Shown piece by piece: positions 31,347-40,344 of a stretch of 64,000 nt of DNA. Every line of letters begins with the position of its first letter. Position 1 is the first letter of the stretch. The DNA comes from an uncultured Planctomycetaceae bacterium (lineage in GTDB: Bacteria > Planctomycetota > Planctomycetia > Planctomycetales > Planctomycetaceae). The notes below the pieces were generated by a model. The model was not told where the DNA came from, did not search any database, and saw only the letters and a list, made by a program, of their open reading frames with translations. The DNA lies in the NCBI GenBank assembly GCA_913031625.1, contig CAJWGB010000004.1, forward strand, positions 1 through 64,000, given 5' to 3'. The translations under genes and the position numbers were made by a program.

Positions 31347-32903
31347 TTACTCTCCATGTTGAATTTGCCCTTCGTGTTCGGCAACCGCTGTCCGCATTTC
31401 GTGGACGCGATACGATCCGGAACGAAACACAACTGGCAGATCCCATGGGAATCCTTCAGGAAGCGTATCAGAATTGTGCTTTGATTCTCGTTCTTCAGTG
31501 ACGACGAACCGCGTTCCGCTGTCACGCACTTCACCTGCGATTGAGTCTGCTCGACGAGGGAAGAGTTCCTGAAGAATTCCGACAGCCCAATATCTTGTCG
31601 CCGGCTGCACACCCAGTTCTCGGAACAGGTGCACGCTGTGGATATTGAAACATGTGAGCTGTCTGTCAGACACGTTCTGTGCTGCCAGCCAGTCCTCAAC
31701 GTTTTGCAGATGCTTCCAATCCGGGAAATTTCCGTGTGCCAGTTGAGCCCGGACCTCAGCCGTGCTGCCATTCCGAACACACTCACTCCATTGAGTGATG
31801 TGCGAGACCCGAATGAATGGACTTGAGATGACCACAAGGAAAACTGTTGCGCAGACCAGTGGGGGCATGAGGTTCATTTGAGTGGTTGCGCGTTCTGCCG
31901 CCGGAGTCGGCCAGCTTTGACGAATCCGAAACAGAGTCAGCAAACCAAGCAGTAATGCAGGAGCATGGATGTAATCCATTGCATGCTGCAGACTCAGAGA
32001 CTGAATCAGCCTGCCGACGTAAAACGCGATCAGCAAACAGGTCTGTCTGTGACAGCACATTCTGTTTGATAGACGCTTCATCCATAGACAGACTCCCGGA
32101 ATTGCAGTCAGATGAATGAACCACCATGGGAAGAACCGTCGAAACATGAGTTGCCAGCGGGAAAAACTTTGTCGTGCCCTGCCGGCAGCAAGATATTCAG
32201 GATTCCATTCCAGCATCATCTCGAGGAAATGTGGCCACGCTCCGGAATGGATCAGCCATATCACTCCCGGTATTCCGGCAAGAACACCGCCAGTCAGGAC
32301 AAGCAAAGTTTCCTTCAGCGCTGCCCGCCATGACGAACGGAGAAACGCATGCATTCCAAGGACGCTCACAGCAGGGATTGCGATGTGTGGTTTGATCCAG
32401 AATGCAATTCCCCACAAAGTGCCCTCTACAACTGCCAGCCCTCCTGACGACCGTTTCAGTCGCAAAACATTCACGAGGACTGCTCCCGCCGCTGGAAGCA
32501 GCATCCATATGTCGCGCTGGCAATGCACCCATTCGTTGCATGACAAATAAAACAATCCGGCGAGGAACGCGAACAGCAGTCGCTGTTGTTCAAGCAGTCG
32601 ACTCAACAGGTACACGCTGGCAGCGAAGAGGCACAGATCTATGGCCTGCATGGCTTCCGAAGATCAGCCGGCCACGCTGCGAATCAGCAGATGAATCCAG
32701 ACGACACCAGGGAGATTTGGCTCCACGATGTCGCGATACATCACACCGCCCTTAAGAACCTCGGCGGCCTGAACGTCAAACAATGCGGTGTCTGAATTCA
32801 GGGGCATGCAGAGTGCGAGCGGGGCTGCTGCAAGGACGGCCGCGAATAGCGCGCAGGCTGGCAGCGAGGCTCGAATATTCCGGGTTGAAGGTGACTCTGT
32901 CAT
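31347..32903 (-). pseudogene. Integral membrane glycosyltransferase-like protein interrupted by an in-frame TGA at 32664-32666
   Basis: MTESPSTRNIRASLPACALFAAVL...DIVEPNLPGVVWIHLLIRSVAG-TGA-SSEAMQAIDLCLFAASVYLLSRLL...: both halves are in the same frame and together give one multi-TM protein (GT39/PMT_2-like hydrophobic pattern). Confidence 0.72.
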
Positions 32904-33252
32904 GCGAGCATTCGAAAATGGTTCACAGAGAATCTGGCACGCTGTTCGTCGTTCCGCGCATGTTTCCGAGACTTCCCCCGTCGCTGACGATACCGGCTGG
33001 TAAACCTCAATGGGCGTGCGGGTTGTATGGTGTGTCAGGCATCTGCGTGCGGGAGTGATTCTCGTGACTCTTTCGGATGCAGGGGTCGGTTGCTTATTGG
33101 CAACAGGACTCGCACGACCCACAAGGTCTGGGATGAACCCCGAGAATACCACGGCATTCAGGACGGTTTTTCCGGGCTGCAGAATCTGTGTGGTACGTTT
33201 TCGAACCTGCCCGGATGCACCAGCTCAGTTTCCTTCTCAGCACTGCACAGAA

Positions 33253-33976
33253 ATGCAAGCCAGTCACCTGCAACAACTTGTGGACCTCGAAGACAGCTAC
33301 TGGTGGCACGTGGCCAAGCGAGAGCTCGTGCAAACTGCTTCAAAAACACTGTCCGGCACCAGGCCGACTGGTGGAAGGTGGAATCGGATCCGGTCGTAAC
33401 CTGATTGAATTCGAGAAGCTCGGCTACGACGTCGCCGGTTATGACCTCATGCCGGAATCTGTGGCACACGTTCAGGAACGCGGAATCCCCGATGCTCGGG
33501 TCCATGACCTTGGCGAACCATGGCCAGTCGCAGATAACAGCCTGACGGCCGTTGTTCTGCTGGACGTGCTTGAGCATGTTGAGTTCCCGGTTACTGTGCT
33601 TGAACATGTGCATCGTGCCCTGAAGCCCGATGGCGCTGTCATCATTACTGTCCCGGCTTATCCATGGCTGTATAGTCGTTGGGATGAACAATTGGGACAC
33701 TTCAGACGCTATACGGTGCGCGAACTCAGAAGCCAGGCGGCGGACGCGAACTTCCGTGTGCAGTGGCTGAATCACTGGAACAGTTTCACACTGCCGGCGG
33801 CGATGGCGGTTCGTGGCTGGGAGAAGCTGTTCCCCAAACGTGACTCGCCGGATTTCCCCGAAGTCTCTTCGCTGACTAACAGAGCTCTGTTGACGGCCGC
33901 GGCCGCAGAACGATGGTGCATGAACCGCCTTCCTGTGCCTGCGGGCCTGTCGCTGGCTGGAGTGCTCAAGAAATGA
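33253..33976 (+). pseudogene. Class I SAM-dependent methyltransferase with an apparent 1-nt frameshift at about 33331
   Basis: Frame 1 from ATG 33253: MQASHLQQLVDLEDSYWWHVAKRELV; frame 2 continues KLLQKHCPAPGRLVEGGIGSGRNLIEFEKLGYDVAGYDLMPESV...VVLLDVLEHVEFP. Removing one base (C33331) fuses them as ...AKRELVKLLQKHCPAPG... Confidence 0.75.
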
Positions 33977-35046
33977 TTGCCCCTGCTGCATACATTTCCG
34001 AACAGAGAGATCGGCACAGTGCTCACCTGAGTATTGTGATGCCGGTGTACAATGAATGCGCCGTGCTGGACCGGCTCACGGAGGAAGTGGTGGCCGCTAC
34101 GGAGAAACAGTGCAGGTCGCTGGAGATTGTCTACGTCAACGACGGTTCGATGGACGGCTCTGCGGAAAAGCTGGATCAACTGGCGGCTCAGGATGAACGC
34201 ATTGTCATTGTTCACCTTGCCCGGAATTTTGGTCATCAGGCGGCCGTGCATGCCGGGCTCGAACATGCAACGGGTGATGCCATTGTTCTGATGGATTCAG
34301 ATCTGCAGGACGATCCCGTAGCCATCTCAGACTTTCTCACCCAGTGGGAACGCGGCATGGATGTCGTGTTTGCCGAACGGAAAAACCGCAAGGAGTCACT
34401 GCCCAAGCGAATCCTCTTTCATTCGTTCTATCGTGTTGTGAATGCAATCGCTGATCAGCCGATGCCGGAAGATGCAGGCAACTTCAGTCTGATGGATCGT
34501 TGCGTTGTGGATGCCGTCCTGCAGATGCCGGAATTCGATCGCTATCTGCCGGGCCTGAGGAACTGGGTGGGATTTCAGCAATGCGGGGTTTCGGTTGAGC
34601 GACTCGCGCGTCATGACGATAATCCACGCGTTTCGCTGACAGGGTTGTTTCGTCTTGCCATGACAGCCATCTTTTCGTTCTCATCTGTGCCACTGCGATT
34701 GTTTTACGCAATCGCCAGTATTTCGGCCGTTGTTTGTGTGGCGGCAAGTACGTTTGTTCTCTACCACAAGGCGTTGACCGGGCTGGCAATTCCGGGTTGG
34801 GCATCGACCATCATCACTGCTTCATTTTTTGGAGCACTCAATGCATTTGGGATTAGTGTTCTTGGTGAATATGTCATCAGGATTTATGATCAGGTTCGCT
34901 CTCGTCCGGTGTATCTGGTCAGTAACGTTCGACGTCGTCCGGTGTCAAAACGTCCGGCGAACGAAGCCTCCGAGCAACAACATGGTCTGCTGGCAGAACT
35001 TGACCAGCAGTACAATTCTCCGAACAAGACTGAGGCAGCTCGTTGA
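33973..35046 (+). CDS. Glycosyltransferase family 2, DPM1-like with C-terminal TM pair
   Basis: LSIVMPVYNECAVLDRLTEEV, VYVNDGSMDGSAEKL, ARNFGHQAAVHAGLEHATGDAIVLMDSDLQDDP; two TM helices; ATGA overlap with the upstream methyltransferase. Confidence 0.95.
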   Translation: MIAPAAYISEQRDRHSAHLSIVMPVYNECAVLDRLTEEVVAATEKQCRSLEIVYVNDGSMDGSAEKLDQLAAQDERIVIVHLARNFGHQAAVHAGLEHATGDAIVLMDSDLQDDPVAISDFLTQWERGMDVVFAERKNRKESLPKRILFHSFYRVVNAIADQPMPEDAGNFSLMDRCVVDAVLQMPEFDRYLPGLRNWVGFQQCGVSVERLARHDDNPRVSLTGLFRLAMTAIFSFSSVPLRLFYAIASISAVVCVAASTFVLYHKALTGLAIPGWASTIITASFFGALNAFGISVLGEYVIRIYDQVRSRPVYLVSNVRRRPVSKRPANEASEQQHGLLAELDQQYNSPNKTEAAR

Positions 35047-35075
35047 GCGCCGCACACTGACCACGAGGAAGTCGA

Positions 35076-36395
35076 ATGAAAGTTACGATGATCGGTACCG
35101 GCTATGTCGGCCTGGTGACTGGAACCTGTTTCGCGGAGAGCGGCAATGACGTCTATTGCCTGGACGTTGATCAGTCAAAAGTAGACCTGCTGAACGGTGG
35201 CGGTATCCCCATCTACGAACCGGGACTCACGGAACTCGTTCGCAGAAATGCAGATGCAGGCCGCCTGAAGTTCACGACAGACTATGCAGAAGCCATCAGC
35301 GACGCGAAGTGCGTCTTCATCTGTGTCGGTACGCCTCAGGATGAAAATGGCGCAGCTGATTTGAAGTATGTGCAAAGTGCTGCAGAGCAAATGGCTCCAC
35401 ACCTGACACCCGGTACAATTGTCATCTGCAAGAGTACAGTTCCGGTCGGCACGAACCGTCGTGTACGTGGATGGGTCGAAGGAGTCTCAGATACGCAGTT
35501 CTATTCAGCCTCCAACCCGGAGTTCCTGAAGGAAGGGGCTGCCATCGACGACTTTACGAAACCGGACCGAGTGGTCGTTGGTGTCGATGAAGAAGAAGCG
35601 TCTGATGCTCTGCACGAGTTGTATAAGCCGTTTCTGCGAACAGAAAAGCCATTCATCTCGATGGGCATTGAGAGTGCTGAGATGGTCAAGTATGCGGCCA
35701 ACTGCATGCTGGCCACCAAGATCAGCTTCATTAACGAGATGGCGAACATCTGCGAAGAGGTGGGAGCGGATATCAATGACGTCCGTAAAGGAATGGGGCA
35801 CGACGCACGGATCGGCTTTTCGTTCCTGTTTCCGGGGGCTGGTTACGGCGGCTCCTGTTTTCCGAAGGATGTGCGGGCACTTGCATCTCTGGCAGAGGAT
35901 AACAAGGTAAATCCTCGTATCCTGAGGACGGTTGATGAGACCAATAATGAACAGAAGAACGTTCTGTTCCGCAAACTGAGTGATTACTTCGATGGTGATC
36001 TCAACGGCCGTACCGTCGCGGTCTGGGGCCTGTCCTTTAAGCCGCGAACCGACGATATTCGCGAGGCACCGTCACTGGTGCTCATTCGCAGCCTGCTGGA
36101 AGCCGGCGCGTCTGTTAAGGCATCAGACCCGGTGGCTGTTGAGAATGTACAGAAGGAGCTTGGAGACAGCATTGAGTACTGTGAACACCATTACGACGCC
36201 TGTCAGGACGTAGACGCCCTGGCAATTCTGACTGAGTGGAGTGAGTTTCGGAATCCGGACTTCGACTACGTGAAGCTTAAGATGAAAGCTCCTGTGATCT
36301 TTGACGGTCGCAACCTGTACGACCCGAAGAAGATGACAGAACGCGGTTTTTATTATTCGGGTATCGGCCTGAAGCCGAACGAAAACAACGGCTAA
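35076..36395 (+). CDS. ugd: UDP-glucose 6-dehydrogenase
   Basis: [101 protein letters not shown]. Confidence 0.97.
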   Translation: MKVTMIGTGYVGLVTGTCFAESGNDVYCLDVDQSKVDLLNGGGIPIYEPGLTELVRRNADAGRLKFTTDYAEAISDAKCVFICVGTPQDENGAADLKYVQSAAEQMAPHLTPGTIVICKSTVPVGTNRRVRGWVEGVSDTQFYSASNPEFLKEGAAIDDFTKPDRVVVGVDEEEASDALHELYKPFLRTEKPFISMGIESAEMVKYAANCMLATKISFINEMANICEEVGADINDVRKGMGHDARIGFSFLFPGAGYGGSCFPKDVRALASLAEDNKVNPRILRTVDETNNEQKNVLFRKLSDYFDGDLNGRTVAVWGLSFKPRTDDIREAPSLVLIRSLLEAGASVKASDPVAVENVQKELGDSIEYCEHHYDACQDVDALAILTEWSEFRNPDFDYVKLKMKAPVIFDGRNLYDPKKMTERGFYYSGIGLKPNENNG

Positions 36396-36649
36396 GTCGT
36401 TGACAGACTTGAGCACTTAATGTTCAGAGTCGTCGTAAGATTGCCGTAGTCGAATTTGCAACCCGCAGTGGGAGCAGGGTGAACGAATCCCTGCTGGCGC
36501 TGCTGGCTGCTGCGATTCTCGAGCATGATGTTGCGGAGATCCTGCCCCTTGCCCCAACGTCTCATTGGCCGGGACTTCTGGCGAATTCCACTACGGCTAT
36601 CTCAGGAGCTTTGCTGGAATGAACTCCTGACGCCGTCCGCAAACCTCAA

Positions 36650-37678
36650 TCAATACCTTCCATCACGTACCTGGAACTTCGTCGGCCTGTTAAGAACCTC
36701 GCCGCCAGCATCGAGCCATTCCGCTGTCCACTGAATCATCTGGTTCACGGAGATCTTCGGTGCCCCAAACAATTGATGCGATCGCGCAGCGTTGCTGAGC
36801 CATGCGGTTTCTGATTCAGTCGACTCGAATACGGGTTCGAGTCCCCAGTGTGATGCAAACATCTGTGCCAGGTCACGTACACGGAGTGTGGCAGGTCCTG
36901 TGATGTTGAACACGGCTGGAGGTGACGTGCAGTGAGCCAGCGCCTGAATAATGTGCGAGATGGCGTCTCCCTGCCAGATGATGTTGACGTAACCGGTGGT
37001 CAGATCGAGCGGCTGCCGATCACGAACTTTCTGCGCGATGTCCAGCAGCACGCCGTACCGAAGGTCGATGCTGTAGTTAAGTCTAATCAGGCATGAATGC
37101 AGGCCAAAAGCATCCGAAGCGTCGCTGAACGCAGACTCGCGTCCAAGGCAGGACTGGGCATACTCGCCAGGAGGAGCAGTTTCCGATTTCTCATCGGATC
37201 CACCTGACTCGGGTGTGGTGAAGGAATAGACACAACCGGAGGAGAGAGCGACGATGGCAGCCCTGCGAAATCGATTGGCAATTAGACGAGGCATGCTTAC
37301 GTTCATTCGGTCCAGCAGGTCTGCATTCGAGTCTGTTCCGAATTTCACACCTGCCAGAAAGAACACATTTTCAAAATCCGGTAGTCCACTCACCGCATCT
37401 GCATTGGACAGGTCTGCACAAATCGTCTTAATTCCCGCGTCGACAAAACGCTGTCTCACCTGGGAATTGCCAAACCGCGACACTGCAATGACTTTTCCTC
37501 GAGTGGTCGCCTGTTCCATGGCACGCTGCAGCGTCAGGCACAGGTGAAACCCCATCTTTCCGCCAGCTCCGAGGACGGCCACATCCCCCTGGACTGCCTG
37601 CACCGTATTGACAACCTCTTCACAAGGGCGACTGATGATTTCGTCCAATGCGTGCGTATTAGGTGGGCAGATCGACAT
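36650..37678 (-). CDS. NAD-dependent epimerase/dehydratase family protein
   Basis: VAVLGAGGKMGFHLCLTLQRA Rossmann start, VALSSGCVYSF, PAVFNITGPATLRVRDLAQMFA. Confidence 0.88.
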   Translation of the reverse strand: MSICPPNTHALDEIISRPCEEVVNTVQAVQGDVAVLGAGGKMGFHLCLTLQRAMEQATTRGKVIAVSRFGNSQVRQRFVDAGIKTICADLSNADAVSGLPDFENVFFLAGVKFGTDSNADLLDRMNVSMPRLIANRFRRAAIVALSSGCVYSFTTPESGGSDEKSETAPPGEYAQSCLGRESAFSDASDAFGLHSCLIRLNYSIDLRYGVLLDIAQKVRDRQPLDLTTGYVNIIWQGDAISHIIQALAHCTSPPAVFNITGPATLRVRDLAQMFASHWGLEPVFESTESETAWLSNAARSHQLFGAPKISVNQMIQWTAEWLDAGGEVLNRPTKFQVRDGRY

Positions 37679-38079
37679 GCGGAGAGTTCATGGACTGAGG
37701 AGTGGGGCGGGTTGCTGCAGAATGTCAATCACCGCTGAAAAAGTCTATACAGCGTCCAGGATGTTAAGTTTTGACGGTCAGGCAAACTCTCCATTCAGGA
37801 ACGGTTAGCTTCCCACCGATCAGGCAGGGGCTGAGGATTGGCCTGCCACGGCCAGCGCCCAGGCGTCGATTTCAGATGAAAGGGTGTCCGAAAACCTATC
37901 TGAGTTGCTTCGCAGGCACGGCATTAACTGCATCTGCGATGCTCAACATTGATTCTCGGACTGGATGTCCGGAGATTGCTCCAGTGTGCGCAAAATGAGG
38001 ACTTTAGGTCAGCTGGGGTGCCAGTCGATCTTTTTTCCTTCCCGGCCATCCGCTAAAACTGACGATTCGAATCTGCCGA

Positions 38080-39570
38080 TTGCCTCAGGAGTTCGGCAAT
38101 TTCTGCAGATTCATGGCATCTCATGCGGTCATGGAGGACGCGGTGAGCCCGTTGCGGAACATAACTCTCTCTCCGGCGAGTCGGCATATCGTTCAAGGCG
38201 ATCTGCTTGAGTTCACCCGAGACCCGATCATCTGTATGCGCCAGCTTCACAAGGCGTGTGGTGATCTTGCCGTTCTGGAAGAGGACGGGCAGCGGTTGGC
38301 GTTTGTGTTTTCGCCGGAATACAACCGTCAGGTGCTTTCCAATCCCAATACATTTCACTGCCAGTTCTTTGCCCTGCGCGGCAGCCGTCGGTCAGCTCAA
38401 AGACGCGTCACATCCGGTCTGCTCAGTATGAATGGAGCTGAGCACCGTGAGAATCGTCGCATCATGATGGATGTATTCACACGACGATTCCTGCCGCAGT
38501 ATCACGAGACAATCACAGCCCTCACCAATAAGTTCACAAGTGCCTGGGAAACCGGGCAGACGAGGGATCTTAATCAGGAGATGGTGCGACTGATGCAGCG
38601 AATGAGTAACTCGCTGTTGTTTGGCATTGACGATGATCGTTACTCGGACGAGCTGGGTGACAAGATCGATCGCTGGGTTCGGCAGAACCATGAAGTGGGT
38701 CTGGGAGCATTTGTGGCACGTCCTGAGTTTCGCGAACAGTACGACGAACTGTTGCTGCTTGCAGAAGACCTGGAACGCAGTGTTGGTGAAATGTTGGTCC
38801 GTCATCGTCAGACACCTCACGACCGCCTGGATGTACTGAGCCTGATGATGAAGGCTCAGCAGTCCGAACAGCAACTCAGCGATGAACGACTGATTGGTCA
38901 CGCTACCCTGACATTTGCCGCCGCCCATCTGACGACTGCTCATACGCTTAGCTGGACATTGTTCCTGTTGTCACAGCATCCGCAGGCAATGCAGCGACTT
39001 GCCGCTGAGCTGGAGTCGGTTGGTGACAAACCCGACTGGACGGAATTGCAGTCCCTGAAATGGCTGGACTGCGTTATTCGAGAGAGCATGCGACTGTTGC
39101 CGGCGTCTTCTTACTCTCACAGAATCACGTCTGAGCCTGTGTCAGTGGGACCCCTGAATCTGCCCAAAGGGGCGGCTGTTGTTTTCAGTCAGTTTATTAC
39201 ACATCACCGGCCTGATCTGTTTGAGGAACCGGAAGAGTTTCGTCCGGAACGCTGGCTGACGATCAATCCGGGGGCTTACGAGTACCTTCCGTTTGGAGCC
39301 GGTGCCCGCCGTTGCATTGGCGCTGATCTTGCCATGATGGAGATTCGCACGGCTCTGTCGTTGATTCTGAAGGAACACCATTTTCAGTTGCAGTCTGGCA
39401 GCCAGGTGGATGGACGAGTGGTCTCTACGATGCTGGGACCAACAAGTTCCGTAAACGCAAAATTGCTGCCGGTGGAAGAGATTCCGGTCACCGTCCCTGT
39501 TTGTGGAGCGATCCATCAGCTCATGCAGCTACCGGAAGCAGCCACCACACCTCTGCACCGTGCTGCCTAG
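38080..39570 (+). CDS. Cytochrome P450
   Basis: I-helix TFAAAHLTTAHTLSWTLFLL, ESMRLLP (ExxR), PERW, heme loop LPFGAGARRCIGADLAMMEIRTAL. Confidence 0.96.
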   Translation: MPQEFGNFCRFMASHAVMEDAVSPLRNITLSPASRHIVQGDLLEFTRDPIICMRQLHKACGDLAVLEEDGQRLAFVFSPEYNRQVLSNPNTFHCQFFALRGSRRSAQRRVTSGLLSMNGAEHRENRRIMMDVFTRRFLPQYHETITALTNKFTSAWETGQTRDLNQEMVRLMQRMSNSLLFGIDDDRYSDELGDKIDRWVRQNHEVGLGAFVARPEFREQYDELLLLAEDLERSVGEMLVRHRQTPHDRLDVLSLMMKAQQSEQQLSDERLIGHATLTFAAAHLTTAHTLSWTLFLLSQHPQAMQRLAAELESVGDKPDWTELQSLKWLDCVIRESMRLLPASSYSHRITSEPVSVGPLNLPKGAAVVFSQFITHHRPDLFEEPEEFRPERWLTINPGAYEYLPFGAGARRCIGADLAMMEIRTALSLILKEHHFQLQSGSQVDGRVVSTMLGPTSSVNAKLLPVEEIPVTVPVCGAIHQLMQLPEAATTPLHRAA

Positions 39571-39964
39571 AATGGTTCTCAGGTAGACCGTGACACATAA
39601 GCATTGCCTTAGGATCGAGGACTCGTTCTGACGAAAAGTCGTGCCCGGAAGTCGTTGCGAACCTGAGACCTCCGGACTCTCCCACTTCCCACGGGTCATC
39701 GATCATGGAGAGGTTCTCAAACGCCTGCGGGTAGAGTGCGTCTACGTCATCAGAGTTGTCCGTCGTCACGAACTGATAGTTGCCGCCAGCGTCAAACCCA
39801 AACGCAATGATCGGCGCTGAATCGTGCAGGGTGACATGAGCGACGAGATCTCTATGTTCCCAGTGGCGTGGTTTGAGCAGAGGATAGATCGTAGCGGCTG
39901 AGAGTTCGGCACGGGACGCCGGTTCCTCACCATCCGGATTGAGGTCAAAGAACTGGGGGATCAA
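39521..39964 (-). CDS. Hypothetical protein
   Basis: 147 aa ORF with plausible globular composition (HVTLHDSAPIIAFGFDAGGNYQFVTTDNSDDVDALYPQAFENLSMIDDPWEVG); overlaps the P450 3' end by 50 bp and depends on a TTG start right after a stop. Confidence 0.5.
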   Translation of the reverse strand: MIPQFFDLNPDGEEPASRAELSAATIYPLLKPRHWEHRDLVAHVTLHDSAPIIAFGFDAGGNYQFVTTDNSDDVDALYPQAFENLSMIDDPWEVGESGGLRFATTSGHDFSSERVLDPKAMLMCHGLPENHSRQHGAEVWWLLPVAA

Positions 39965-40344
39965 TCAGCGGTAGCCGGGCATGCGAACGTGGCTGTGAAT
40001 CCAGGGGCGGGGCCTGTACGGGCCCGCGACGTATTGACACGGTTGCGTTCCGTGCTGCTCATGAGCTTGAGTGAATTGTCACTGAGGCCCGCTCGCCCGG
40101 AGGCTGATGTAAAGGGACGGTGTTTTGTGTTCTCGCCACGGGGACCAGGTGTCTGTTATGGCATTGTCCGGGTGACGGGCTCGATTGATCGTTAAAGTCT
40201 GCCCGGTCTGCCAGAGACGGTGTTTGCCTGATCCCTACGACCTGCCACGTCGGACAGAGCACGTTAAGCGGGCAGAATCAATGTGCTGGAATAGGCAGCG
40301 GCGTGCCGTCTGTAGTCGATAATTAAGGGTCGCTCGAGACAGTT

